A DNA stretch of 64,000 nt from Dialister hominis (GCF_007164725.1 NZ_AP019697.1:2318501-2382500); one strand, 5' to 3'; numbered from the stretch's first letter, positions 45,150 to 54,069 are shown. Program-made: numbers and translations. The notes: a model not told the origin generated them from the letters alone.

Positions 45150-45582
45150 GGGGGAGAACAATAAAACCTTACAACCGCAGCTTTGCTGCGTGGGAATCAA
45201 CCCTATCCACCGCGAAGCGGTTCCCCTTCCCCGTCTGGGAAGGCGAGTTTAAAACCATACGACCGGACTTCGCCAGTGGAAATGCACCTTTTTGAAAACC
45301 ATACAACCAAGGCTAACGCCTTGAGGAAATGCAACTCATCCGCCCCGTACACTAACATATGAGACATTTGTGTTGCTACCTCTGGTGTCAACTGGTATAC
45401 GGCGCACCTTCCCTTTCAGGGCAAGGTCAAAGGCCATCAGCTCCCCCTACGGGGCGAGCTCTGACACCATTTCCTTGCTGTCGCAAGGGGAAAACAAGCA
45501 AACCTCGCTGCGCCTTGAGGAAAACCATACAACCGCAGCTTTACTGCGTGGGAACTACTGTATTCGTCGCTTTCGCCGCCAC
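45150..45582. repeat. Intergenic mosaic repeat block, left part (interrupted by IS110)
   Basis: Several units: gcagctttgctgcgtgggaa, ccgcgaagcggttccccttc, aaggctaacgccttgaggaa, and finally ctttcgccgccacct, where IS110 begins. The repeat resumes at 47329 with tctccttttggagcaaggg. Confidence 0.8.
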
Positions 45583-45596
45583 CTAGTACCATATAA

Positions 45597-45800
45597 GTGT
45601 AGTCAGATAGGTCGCTCCTATCTACTGCACTTATTTTTTCATATGATAAGGGAAGCAGTTGGTCTGTCGAAAGCCCACCTTGGTGCAGATGCTTTTTACT
45701 GCCACCGCAGAGAAGTGCGACAGCCAACCCCTTGTTGTATGCGCCCGAGTAAGCAGGTTGTCCCTTTCATAGAGAGGCATACGTGTAACAAACTAGGTTG
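45597..45800 (+). ncRNA. IS110 bridge RNA (target- and donor-binding loops)
   Basis: Upstream of the recombinase, as in IS110-group elements. First hairpin 45597-45630 (GTGtAGTcAGATAGG/CCTATCTACTgCAC). Second stem GTTGGtCTGTCG (45658-45669) with CGACAGCCAAC (45718-45728) closes a 48-nt loop: CCACCTT (45675-45681) equals the left target plus core, GAGAAG (45710-45715) is the complement of core plus right target (CTTCTC). Third stem TTGTT-GTATGC (45732-45742) with GCATAC/AACAA (45777-45791) closes the donor loop: AGCAGG (45752-45757) equals the element right end next to the core; ACTAG (45792-45796) is the complement of CTAGT at the left end. The match to all four half-sites is strong; the last one lies just outside the drawn stem. 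Confidence 0.75.
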
Positions 45801-45874
45801 GGATAGGTAATAAGTGTGGCTGGCTACAAAAATCCAACTGACTGCTAAACTTTTGTAAAGGAGGACGAATTAGT

Positions 45875-47163
45875 ATGACTCGTATCAGTGCCGGTGTTGA
45901 TGTGTCAAAGAACAGGAGTACCGTATGTATTATAGACCAGGACGGGAAAGTCATTATGCGGCCGTTTCTTGTCTGCCATTCGACTGAGGAGCTCGATTTT
46001 CTTGCAGATACGCTCAAGAGGCTTAATGGAGAGGTTAGAGTCATTATGGAATCGACCAGTATTTACCAATATCCGATTGCTCTTCACCTTAAAGAAAAAG
46101 GATTTTTATCTCTATCGTCAATGCGTATAAAGTAAAGAAATTCGCTAATACAGATTTTAGAGGCGGCAAAACGGATAAGAAGGACTCCCGCACCATTGCC
46201 AGTTACGGAATTAGTTATTGGTATAAGCGGGTGGAATGGCAGATTCCCAAAGACACCTATTTTAACCTGGATCTGCTAAACAGGACCTATATGAATGCAA
46301 AAAAGCATCGTCAGATAATCCTTCAGGAACTGCAGCATTATATTGATTGTGCCATGCCGGGAATGGATAAAGAGCTTCATTCTCTCAATCTAAACACCAA
46401 GAAGGACTTCATGCTGGATTTTGTGGAGAAATTTTGGCATCGTGATAAGATCGTAAATATGACAGAAGCCGAATTTACCGAAGTTTTCACTGCTTGGGCA
46501 AAAGAAAAGGGATACCGCCCAGGCAAAGGTAAAGCCGCTAAGATTTACGCGATTGCCAAAAGCTGTATTCCTTATTACCCAGCAAATCCAACGGTTAAAA
46601 CCATTCTCCAATGTATCGTCGACAAGCTGAGCGGAGTCAACAGGACTCTTGTCACCATAGTAACACAAATGATTGAAGAGGCCAAGAAACTTCCTGAATA
46701 CCAGATTGTTAGAGAAATGCCAGGCGTTGGAGATCCATTAGCAGCAAGATCCTTCGGCTCCGCAGGAGATATCCGGCGATTCAAAAACTCAAAGGCACTG
46801 GTCGCATATGCCGGGATAGATTCACCTCCCGATGAATCCGGAGATTTCAGTAGTACGCATAGGCATATAACAAAGAAAGGCTCGAAAGTATTTCGTGACA
46901 CTGGTTACGAAATAATGATGGCTTTAAGGGCTCAGAAGAGAACATGGGAAAAGGTCAGGAAAAATCCTGATGTTTATGATTATATGCTCAGGAAAGAAGC
47001 CGAGGGAAAGCCACCAAAAGTAGCAAAGATTGCAGCTTTAAACAAATTCTTACGGATAATATATGCACGAATAAAAGAGTTATACGATAATATGGCACTT
47101 GCAGAAAGAGCCAAAACTAAAACCAGATCCAAAACCAGAGCTAAAACTAAAGTCACCGCCTAA
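45875..47163 (+). pseudogene. IS110-family recombinase (DEDD + Transposase_20), frameshifted
   Basis: About 430 residues if repaired. The N-terminal DEDD domain shows SAGVDVSKN (Asp), VIMESTSIYQYPIA (Glu) and, in the other frame, VNAYKVKKFANTDFRGGKTD KKDS (the two Asp). The C-terminal Transposase_20 domain has EMPGVGDPLAARSFGSAGDI and YAGIDSPPDESGDFSSTHRH (catalytic Ser region). The two frames are separated at TTTTT (46103-46107): one more T would give GGA TTT TTT ATC TCT and a continuous protein. So it is a -1 slip in a short T run, or a sequencing error. Ribosome site AAAGGAGG. Confidence 0.88.
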
Positions 47164-47328
47164 GCTCAATGAATTAGCAAGATTTAACTAAAGAAAAGCG
47201 CGAAAAAACCGAGGGAAAGATCGGCCTTTTTGTGCTGCCCAAAATTAAGTGGACAAAGAGAAAACGCCGGATTTAGAAAAAAGTTGCAAAAAAAATGAAA
47301 TTGGCACTTGCTTTTTGGTAGCAGGACT

Positions 47329-47500
47329 TCTCCTTTTGGAGCAAGGGTAACACCCTTAAACCGAACTTCGTTCGAGGAAAACAAGCAATCCTCGCTTCGC
47401 TCGTGGTAATCAACCCTATCCGCCCTTCGGGCACCTTCCCCGTCTGGGAAGGCGAGTATTAGCTGTGCTCGGGAAAACGAGCAAACCGTCCCTCTTTTCC
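47329..47500. repeat. Intergenic mosaic repeat, right part (after IS110)
   Basis: tctccttttggagcaagggt, aacacccttaaaccgaactt, cgttcgaggaaaac, tccccgtctgggaaggcgag. The 120 bases after it hold the promoter region of the porin gene, in which I see only a weak TATACT box. Confidence 0.75.
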
Positions 47501-47621
47501 ATTTCTAACGAAAAGATTTCAATTTTCTTAAAAGTTGTATCTGCTCATTAAGCGGATATTGCATTATACTGGAAAAATAGGGTGGAAAATCAGTGGGATT
47601 TTCACTAATGGTTCGGAGGGT

Positions 47622-48920
47622 ATGATGGAGAGGAAATGGCTGGCGGCGCTTTTGCCGCTTACGATGATGGGCGCGGTGTCTTTGGCTGCGAACCCCTTCG
47701 CAGACGTTACGCCGGATGACTGGGCGTATCAGGCTGTTTCGGAGTTGTCGGAGGAAGGGGTCGTTTCCGGGTATCCGGACGGGATGTTCCGCGAGGAGCG
47801 GAATGTGACTCGTTATGAGAGGGCACAGATCACGGCTCGTCTTCTTGCGAAGGAAGATCAGCTCAGCGATAGAGACAGAAGAATGACCGAGAAACTTGCC
47901 GAGGAGTATGGCGGCGAGCTCTCGTCTCTTGGCGTGCGTGTAAGAAATCTGGAGAAGCAGCAGGGAAATATTTCCTGGAGCGGGGATTACCGTCTGCGTT
48001 TCTTCGATCTTCTGGAGGGCGTGGCTGATCCGGAGAAGGATATCCATCATCGTGCCGGGGACATGTCGAGTTACGAAGATGCGCGTCTGCGTATTTCTTC
48101 GAAGGCAGAAGTGGCTCCGAAGGTGACGGTGAACGGACGCATGACGACGCTCATGAGTTTTGGCGAGACGGGCGACGAAGATGTGAAGTTTGACCGGGCG
48201 AATGTCTGCTGGCAGATGGGAAAGAATAGTGCCATCACGGCAGGGCGCCAGGGGATCCGTCTGGATCAGGCGGGTTTCTTCTGGGATCCGGATGCGGCGT
48301 ATGACGGGCTGACTTTTGAAACGGGGACGGATTCGTTTTCCCTTCAGGCCGGCATCGGTTATCCGCAGTCGGTCCACGCGATGTGGGGACAGTATTTCTA
48401 TGGCGGCAAGTCCGAGATGGAGTCCTGGTACGCAAGGATTGCAGGGCGCGCGGCGAATGGCTCGGAGCTTTCTGCGTTTTACTGGAAGGATACGGGCACG
48501 ATGAAGGGGATCCTTGCTCCTTCTGAGGGGCTCAAGGCGTCGATGTATGGCGCGGGCGCGGATATTCATCTGGGCGGGAAGTGGGATGCGGTCGGCGACT
48601 ACATCGTGACGCATTTCAATCATGAAGGCTTTGGGAGAAAGAATGCGGCTTACCGCATGGCAGGTCTTCGCTGGGGCCGTGAAATAGACGGCGTCCCTGG
48701 CAGCAAGACGATTTCCCTTTCTTACATTGCCGCGGACAGTGGCTCGTACCTTTTCGGCGTGACGGCGCTCGATGAGACGGACGTCCTTGATTACGGGCTG
48801 ATGAACGGGATGGATACCCGCTTCTGGTCGGCGTATGCCGGTTACGTCCTGACAAAGAACACGAAGGCAGGGCTTTTTTACCATCTCGGCGGCAAAGCAT
48901 CCGGCGGCAGACAAAAATAA
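47622..48920 (+). CDS. SLH-domain outer-membrane porin
   Basis: 432 residues. Signal peptide MMERKWLAALLPLTMMGAVS-LAA, then one SLH domain (about 25-75, FADVTPDDWAYQAVSELSEEGVVSGYPDG) that ties the outer membrane to peptidoglycan, a coiled-coil linker (about 78-120) and a beta-barrel (about 125-430) with alternating strands such as GNISWSGDYRLRFFD and NSAITAGRQGIRLDQAGFFW. This layout is the standard Negativicutes porin and marks a diderm Firmicute. Start ATG at 47622 with GGAGG upstream (47625 also possible). The last residues (LGGKASGGRQK) lack the usual terminal aromatic residue, so the end may be trimmed or the last strand is unusual. A terminator follows. Confidence 0.88.
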   Translation: MMERKWLAALLPLTMMGAVSLAANPFADVTPDDWAYQAVSELSEEGVVSGYPDGMFREERNVTRYERAQITARLLAKEDQLSDRDRRMTEKLAEEYGGELSSLGVRVRNLEKQQGNISWSGDYRLRFFDLLEGVADPEKDIHHRAGDMSSYEDARLRISSKAEVAPKVTVNGRMTTLMSFGETGDEDVKFDRANVCWQMGKNSAITAGRQGIRLDQAGFFWDPDAAYDGLTFETGTDSFSLQAGIGYPQSVHAMWGQYFYGGKSEMESWYARIAGRAANGSELSAFYWKDTGTMKGILAPSEGLKASMYGAGADIHLGGKWDAVGDYIVTHFNHEGFGRKNAAYRMAGLRWGREIDGVPGSKTISLSYIAADSGSYLFGVTALDETDVLDYGLMNGMDTRFWSAYAGYVLTKNTKAGLFYHLGGKASGGRQK

Positions 48921-48972
48921 ACACCTGGCCCGAAAAATACATGGGGTTTTAAAATAGATATTAAATTTTGAG

Positions 48973-49000
48973 AAAAAGCGTGGGATAGCCCGCACTTTTT
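48973..49000 (+). terminator. Terminator after the porin gene
   Basis: AAAAAGcGTGGG / CCCGCaCTTTTT stem with a four-base loop. Confidence 0.8.
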
Positions 49001-49039
49001 GCGTGTTAGCGTCATACTGAGAAATACAATCAGAAAAAT

Positions 49040-49048
49040 TGGTATAAT
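49040..49048 (+). promoter_or_regulatory. Extended -10 promoter of the 49112-53899 gene run
   Basis: TGGTATAAT, a TGn extended -10 box, 64 bases before the first gene. No good -35 box. Confidence 0.55.
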
Positions 49049-49111
49049 GAAAGCAAAATTAAGTCTGCGTCGGGGCTCTTCAAAGGCGGCCCGGGGAGAA
49101 AGGAGAATGCG

Positions 49112-50215
49112 ATGGGAAAGAAACTAGGAATCAAAAGTGTCACGATTCGTTCCACTGGGGGCGAAGGGGCAAGGACAGGTTTCATTGAAAAGGTGAAAAT
49201 GAAGAAGAACGGAAAAATTTCCGCCCTGAAAAAGGACGGGAAGAAATCGTCTGTCCATGTCGGAAAGCAGAAAATCCATTTCCTGCTAGAGTATTCTGAA
49301 GAAATTCTCCTCCATTACCGTTCTCTTCCCGGGAAAGTGGAAATAAGTCCGGACGGCTTTGTCCGGCCGGCGGATGGCATATGGGAGATGAAGATCGTCT
49401 ATGAGGACGGCCGGGTGCTGAGGGCATCCTATGCGATCGGCTGGGAAGGCTGCGGCGCTCCGCCTCTTTCCCGTTTCATCAGAAGGGCTCTCAAGCGGGA
49501 TGACCTTTTCCTCCTGGACGGCGAAGACGTCGATCTGACAGGCCTTACGGTTCATCTTTTCAGGACAGGGGGCGGCCGGCCCGCAGCTTTTGAGCTGCTT
49601 TCCATTGATTTCATCAGGGAAAGGGTAAAGCTTGACGTATATGACGAGCAGGGGAGAAAGATCACGGTTTCCCTGCAAAACGGAGCCATCGAATCACTGC
49701 GGAAATATCCTGTCTATAGACTGGAGAATCCGGCGGTGATCGATCCAGATGAAACGTATCCGGAGGGCAGCGTCCTTTATTACCTCACACTGGAAGGCGC
49801 TTCCGGGGGCAAGGCCGATGTCGCTTCCGGCCGTTATGACAGAGCGCATCTTCCCAGGAAATGGGGAAATTTCATGAAAGTGCTCTCGGTATTCCTCCCG
49901 ATCAGCTCGTATTCCATGCTCCTGGACAAGAGCCTCTACGGCAAGCGGACGGAAAAGAGGGAAGGAGACTACACCTACTGCGACGTTTCCTACGAGGAAG
50001 GCGGCAGTCTGTACTGCTACCTCTGTGATATCGATGAAGTGCATCCGGGGGATTATGTACGCGTCCCGGTCGGCCCTGACTATAATGAAATCGCCGCGCG
50101 CGTCGAGGATGTCTACTACGGAACCAAAGAAGACGCGCCGTATCCGTTCCACGGTCTGAAACATATCCTGGGCGTCTACGTCAAAGCGCCGCGGGATGAA
50201 GAAGAGGGTGACTGA
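49112..50215 (+). CDS. Hypothetical protein, first gene of a run with a DNA glycosylase
   Basis: 367 residues, no signal peptide or membrane segments. Two parts: about 1-215, beta-rich with short repeats of charged strands (VKMKKNGKISALKKDGKKSS), and about 225-367, with SVLYYLTLEGASGGKADVAS and a distinctive end, CDIDEVHPGDYVRVPVGPDY then DAPYPFHGLKHILGV. The latter pattern (GD.V.VP.G, then edaPyP) recurs in uncharacterised Firmicute proteins and looks like a small beta-barrel. I do not recognise a named family. Ribosome site AAAGGAG; 3 bases separate it from the glycosylase gene, so they are translated together. Confidence 0.7.
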   Translation: MGKKLGIKSVTIRSTGGEGARTGFIEKVKMKKNGKISALKKDGKKSSVHVGKQKIHFLLEYSEEILLHYRSLPGKVEISPDGFVRPADGIWEMKIVYEDGRVLRASYAIGWEGCGAPPLSRFIRRALKRDDLFLLDGEDVDLTGLTVHLFRTGGGRPAAFELLSIDFIRERVKLDVYDEQGRKITVSLQNGAIESLRKYPVYRLENPAVIDPDETYPEGSVLYYLTLEGASGGKADVASGRYDRAHLPRKWGNFMKVLSVFLPISSYSMLLDKSLYGKRTEKREGDYTYCDVSYEEGGSLYCYLCDIDEVHPGDYVRVPVGPDYNEIAARVEDVYYGTKEDAPYPFHGLKHILGVYVKAPRDEEEGD

Positions 50216-50218
50216 GCC

Positions 50219-50941
50219 ATGCCGGATGAAAACGGATGCTTCGCTTATGGCGAAAAGGAAACGGAATATCTGAAGAAGAAGGATAAGAAGCTGGCAGAGG
50301 TGATCGACCGGGTCGGGCATGTCTATCGCAAGACCGATCCGGATCTTTTCTCGGCTGTCATGCGGCATATCGTGGGGCAGCAGATTTCCACGAAGGCGCA
50401 GGCGACTGTCTGGCAGAGGGCGCTGGACAAGTTCAGCGCTGTGACGCCTGAGGCGATCGATCATGCAAGTGTGGAAGATATCCAGTCTGTCGGGATTTCC
50501 TTCCGGAAAGCCGGCTACATGAAGGATTTCGCCAGGAAGGTCGTCCCCGGCGAGTTCGATCTGGCAGCTGTCGAGCACATGAGCGACGAGGAAGCCATCG
50601 AAGCGCTGTCGTCCCTGAAAGGTATCGGCGTCTGGACGGCGGAGATGCTTCTTCTCTTCTGCCTGGAGCGGCCGGATGTCCTGAGCTTCGGTGATCTCGC
50701 TGTCCTCCGCGGCATGCGGATGGTCTACCATCACAGGAAAATAGACAGGAAATTATTTGAGAAATACAGAAGACGCCTCTCTCCCTATGGGAGCGTCGCA
50801 AGCCTTTACTTCTGGGCCGCTGCCGGAGGGCAGGTGCCGGAGCTGAAGGATCTTGCGCCGGTGAAGAAGGAGCCAGCTAAAGATAAGAAATCACAGACTC
50901 CCGCGCGAAAACGGAAGGCCATTTCAAAAGGAGAAAAATGA
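50219..50941 (+). CDS. DNA-3-methyladenine glycosylase II (AlkA-like, HhH-GPD)
   Basis: 240 residues. Removes alkylated bases in base-excision repair. Seen: VMRHIVGQQISTKAQATVWQ near residue 45 (family signature), the helix-hairpin-helix LSSLKGIGVWTAEMLLLFCL (about 125-145), and the catalytic Asp in DVLSFGDLAVLRGM (about 155). It lacks the N-terminal AlkA_N domain of E. coli AlkA and has a basic C-terminal tail (KKEPAKDKKSQTPARKRKAI). Starts 3 bases after the upstream gene; its stop overlaps the next start (ATGA). Confidence 0.9.
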   Translation: MPDENGCFAYGEKETEYLKKKDKKLAEVIDRVGHVYRKTDPDLFSAVMRHIVGQQISTKAQATVWQRALDKFSAVTPEAIDHASVEDIQSVGISFRKAGYMKDFARKVVPGEFDLAAVEHMSDEEAIEALSSLKGIGVWTAEMLLLFCLERPDVLSFGDLAVLRGMRMVYHHRKIDRKLFEKYRRRLSPYGSVASLYFWAAAGGQVPELKDLAPVKKEPAKDKKSQTPARKRKAISKGEK

Positions 50942-51714
50942 TGAAACCAGAGAACATTGAAAAGATCCATGAATCCTTCGCCCAGCAGGCCGCTGAATTC
51001 GAAAAGCCGGGCCGCATTTTCTCGAAGAAGGAATACCTCGACTACATCGTCGCATCCGTCAATCCGGACAAGGAGGACGTCATGCTTGAAGCCGCTGCAG
51101 GCACCTGCGCCGTCAGCCGCGCCTTTGCGCCGTACGTGAAGACGGTCGTTTCCATGGACGGGACGCCCGTCATGCTTGAAACAGGCAGAAAACAGGCTGA
51201 CAAGGAAGGCCACAGAAATATTATTTTCACGAAGGGCTTTGTCGAAGACATCCCCTTCCTCGACGGGTTCTTTGATATCGTCATTTCCCGTCTCGCCTTC
51301 CATCATTTCACGGATCCGAATGCAGCTTTCCATGAAATGGCACGCGTCGTAAAACCGGGCGGCCGCCTCGTCCTCGTCGACATGGCTGCCACGCCTGAGC
51401 CGGACAGAACCGTCCGCGATGAGTTTGAAATCCTCCGCGATCCGTCGCATGTAAGGAACCTTTCCGAAGAGGAAATGGTAGACCTCTTTAAAGGCGAGAA
51501 CCTTTCCATCGAAGTCCACAGCTCCAAGACGATCCCGCAGGACCTCGAAGGCTGGATGGACGTGACGCATACGCCGGAAGACGTGAGAAAAGTCATCCGC
51601 ACCGCAATGGAAACGGAACTCTCCGGCGGCAAGAAGACAGGCTTTGCCCCCTACCGCAAGGAAAACGGAATCGGATTCGATCATAAGTGGATCCTGATAA
51701 CCGGAAGAAAATAA
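50938..51714 (+). CDS. SAM-dependent methyltransferase (UbiE-like class I)
   Basis: 258 residues. Class I Rossmann methyltransferase: motif I VMLEAAAGTCAVSRAFAPYV (about 45-60), motif II around VVSMDGTPVMLETGRK, motif IV FDIVISRLAFHHF, and VVKPGGRLVLVDM. A Methyltransf_11 domain; the substrate is unknown. It overlaps the glycosylase stop by 4 bases (ATGA). The next gene is a paralogue with about half the residues the same, so a tandem duplication is likely. The C-terminal half (HVRNLSEEEMVDLFKGENLS ... GFAPYRKENGIGFDHKWIL) is shared too and distinguishes the pair from UbiE. Confidence 0.88.
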   Translation: MMKPENIEKIHESFAQQAAEFEKPGRIFSKKEYLDYIVASVNPDKEDVMLEAAAGTCAVSRAFAPYVKTVVSMDGTPVMLETGRKQADKEGHRNIIFTKGFVEDIPFLDGFFDIVISRLAFHHFTDPNAAFHEMARVVKPGGRLVLVDMAATPEPDRTVRDEFEILRDPSHVRNLSEEEMVDLFKGENLSIEVHSSKTIPQDLEGWMDVTHTPEDVRKVIRTAMETELSGGKKTGFAPYRKENGIGFDHKWILITGRK

Positions 51715-51764
51715 AATCATGATCAGAAAATAATAATAATAATACATATTTTTAGAAGCAGGGC

Positions 51765-52556
51765 ATGTTTATGGAAGAAGAACAATTGCAAAATCGCACG
51801 CCCCTGGAGAAAAAGGCTCCGGATATTGGAGAAATGGTGAACATTTTTTCCAAAGGAGAATACCTGGGGTTCAACCTTGCCTTCGTAAGGCCGAGGCCAG
51901 ATGATGCCGTGCTCGACGTCGGAGCCGGCACTTGTGCAGTCAGCCGCGCATTCTCGCCTTACGTCCGTGCCGTCGTTCCGCTTGATATGTCGGAAGAGGC
52001 GCTGGAAAAGGGACGGAAAGCAGCCGAGAAGGAAGGCCTTTCCAACTTGATTTACGTAAAAGGGATGGCGGAAGATCTGCCATTTCTTGATGAAACATTC
52101 GATATCACGCACTCGCGCCTGGCGTTCCATCATTTCAAGGACGTCTGGGAACCGTTTTCCGAAATGGCGCGCGTGACGAAAAAAGGCGGCCGCGTCGTTC
52201 TGGTCGACATGGAAGCAAGCGCAGAACCGTACCGCGTCATCCGTGACAAGATCGAACGCCTCCGCGACCCGTCGCACGTGAGGAATCTTACGCAGGACGA
52301 AATGCTCGCCCTTTTCAAAGGGGAGGGCCTCACCGTCGAAATGAGCACGTCGAAGGTCATCCCGCAGAAACTGACCCCGTGGCTCACGCTTTCGGGCGCC
52401 TCGAAGAAGGACGGGGAGGAAATCCGCCGCCTCATGGAAGAGGAACTCGCCGGCGGTGATAAGACGGGACTCAACCCGTACCGTATCGACGGGGATATCG
52501 GATTCAACCACAAGTGGATCCTGATCATCGGAAGAAAAGAAGGAACCGAAGCATAA
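51765..52556 (+). CDS. SAM-dependent methyltransferase, paralogue of the preceding gene
   Basis: 263 residues. Motif I VLDVGAGTCAVSRAFSPYVR, then VVPLDMSEEALEKGRK, FDITHSRLAFHHF, VTKKGGRVVLVDME. Same C-terminal layout as its neighbour (DPSHVRNLTQDEMLALFKGE ... DGDIGFNHKWILIIGRK). Unlike the neighbour it starts 50 bases after the previous stop. ATG at 51765 and 51771 are both possible. Substrate unknown. Confidence 0.88.
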   Translation: MFMEEEQLQNRTPLEKKAPDIGEMVNIFSKGEYLGFNLAFVRPRPDDAVLDVGAGTCAVSRAFSPYVRAVVPLDMSEEALEKGRKAAEKEGLSNLIYVKGMAEDLPFLDETFDITHSRLAFHHFKDVWEPFSEMARVTKKGGRVVLVDMEASAEPYRVIRDKIERLRDPSHVRNLTQDEMLALFKGEGLTVEMSTSKVIPQKLTPWLTLSGASKKDGEEIRRLMEEELAGGDKTGLNPYRIDGDIGFNHKWILIIGRKEGTEA

Positions 52557-52568
52557 GGAGGCGCTTTT

Positions 52569-53432
52569 ATGAGTTTTCATATTCGCTGCGGGAAGATCCG
52601 CGCGGGCGGCGCCGACATCTTCTACCGCGAGGCAGGAAGGGAAGATGCGCCGGTCATCGTGCTGTTTCATGGATTCCCGACGGCCAGCTACATGTTCTCT
52701 GACCTGATGCCGATCCTGGCAGAGAAATACCACGTCATCGCGCCCGATTATCCAGGCTTCGGCGAATCGGAAATGGTACCGCGCGATAAATTCGCGTATA
52801 CATTCGATCATCTGGCCTCTGTCATGGACGATTTCCTCACAAGAATGCACGTGAAGAAATTTGCCATGTACATCTTCGACTACGGCGCTCCGATCGGCAT
52901 GCGCATCGCATGCAAGCATCCTGACCGCATCACCGCGATCATCAGCCAGAACGGCAACGTCTACGAAGAAGGCCTTGGCGAGAAATGGAAAGCCCGCGCT
53001 GCCTACAGGGCCCATCCGACGGAAGAGCTCCGCGAATCCTTCAAGTCCGCCTTCCGCGCACCGGCTGTCACCGCGCAGTACATGGGCGGCGAGGCAGAAG
53101 GCAGCGTCCTTCCGGACCATTACACGCTTGACCTTTACTACATGAGCCGCGAAGGGGAAGACGAAATCCAGTCCGATCTCATTTACGACTACAGGACAAA
53201 CGTCGCCTTCTACCCGACATTCCAGAAGTACCTGCGCACTTATCAGCCGCCGCTCCTTGCCATCTGGGGAAAGAACGACGTTTCCTTCATCCCGGCAGGT
53301 GCCAAGGCATTCCAGAAAGACCTCCCGAATGCCGTCATCCGCCTCCTCGACGCAGGCCACTTCGCACTGGAGACCCACTCCAGAGAAATAGGAAACAAGA
53401 TCCTCCAGTTCCTTGCAAAGGAGAATATCTGA
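52569..53432 (+). CDS. Alpha/beta hydrolase (haloalkane dehalogenase/epoxide hydrolase-like)
   Basis: 287 residues, cytosolic. Seen: oxyanion-loop motif VLFHGFPTASYMFSDLMP (HGFP), the nucleophile elbow YIFDYGAPIGMRIA with an Asp rather than Ser, as in dehalogenases and epoxide hydrolases, WGKNDVSFIPAGAKAF (acid region) and DAGHFALETH (catalytic His). Predicted to hydrolyse small halogenated compounds, epoxides or a related ester; the cap region (about 135-215) would set specificity. Good ribosome site AAGGAGG. The stop codon shares a base with the next start. Confidence 0.88.
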   Translation: MSFHIRCGKIRAGGADIFYREAGREDAPVIVLFHGFPTASYMFSDLMPILAEKYHVIAPDYPGFGESEMVPRDKFAYTFDHLASVMDDFLTRMHVKKFAMYIFDYGAPIGMRIACKHPDRITAIISQNGNVYEEGLGEKWKARAAYRAHPTEELRESFKSAFRAPAVTAQYMGGEAEGSVLPDHYTLDLYYMSREGEDEIQSDLIYDYRTNVAFYPTFQKYLRTYQPPLLAIWGKNDVSFIPAGAKAFQKDLPNAVIRLLDAGHFALETHSREIGNKILQFLAKENI

Positions 53433-53899
53433 TGAAAGTCTACCCGATGAGAAGAAAAGACAGACAGGCCGGCGAAGAAGACATCCTCCGCATCCTGAAA
53501 GAAAACGTCTACGGCGTCCTCTCCACCATCAGCGAAGACGGCTGGCCCTACGGCGTCCCCGTCTCCTACGTCTACGAAGACGGGAAAATCTACTTCCACA
53601 GCGCGACGATGGGACATAAAGTGGACAACCTTGCGCACTCAGAGAAGGCATCCTTCTGCGTCGTAGGAAAGACCGAGCTCCTTCCCGAGCAGTTCTCCAC
53701 CCGCTACGAATCCGTCATCGCCTTCGGCACCGTCACCAAACTCGAAGGCCAGGACAAAATAGACGGCCTCATGAAACTCGTCGACGCCCTCTCCGAAGGC
53801 TACCAAGAACTCGGCCTCAAAAAAGCCGAAGCCGGCGTCAACCACTACAACTCCTACTGCCTCACCATAGAGGAAGGCACAGGGAAAATAAGGAAATAA
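53432..53899 (+). CDS. Pyridoxamine 5'-phosphate oxidase-related flavin protein (NimA-like)
   Basis: 155 residues. Split-barrel FMN-binding protein (Pyridox_ox_2). Seen: MRRKDRQAGEEDILRILKEN, YGVLSTISEDGWPYGVPVSY, IYFHSATMGHKVDNLAHSEK (His as in Nim nitroimidazole reductases), VVGKTELLPEQFSTRYESVI. Nim proteins reduce 5-nitroimidazoles to amines and lower susceptibility to metronidazole; many homologues have other, unknown roles, so resistance is not established here. One-base overlap with the hydrolase stop, so co-translated. A terminator ends the run. Confidence 0.85.
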   Translation: MKVYPMRRKDRQAGEEDILRILKENVYGVLSTISEDGWPYGVPVSYVYEDGKIYFHSATMGHKVDNLAHSEKASFCVVGKTELLPEQFSTRYESVIAFGTVTKLEGQDKIDGLMKLVDALSEGYQELGLKKAEAGVNHYNSYCLTIEEGTGKIRK

Positions 53900-53919
53900 A
53901 GGAAATAAAGGATATACAA

Positions 53920-53947
53920 AAAATAGACCCGCCGAAGGTCTATTTTT
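53920..53947 (+). terminator. Terminator after the NimA-like gene
   Basis: AATAGACC / GGTCTATT stem followed by TTTTT. Confidence 0.85.
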
Positions 53948-54069
53948 TATTTGGGGAGTGTTAGCGGTGCTGCGAACTCCGCTAACACTTGCTGCCTCTA
54001 CTCCTTCTTCATACATTTGCTAAATCCATACAGGAAACGTATAATGCTAATTAGATAAGGAGGGATAGT

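Larger units (their letters stand above)
45583..47328 (+). mobile_element. IS110-family insertion sequence (bridge-RNA type)
   Basis: Left junction gccgccacCT|agtacc, right junction ggtagcaggaCT|tctcc, with a CT dinucleotide core at both, as known for IS110 elements. Removing the element rejoins ccgccacCTtctccttttgg, a regular copy of the local repeat family, which fixes the ends well. It holds a 5' non-coding region with a bridge RNA and one recombinase gene broken by a single-base frameshift. Confidence 0.85.
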
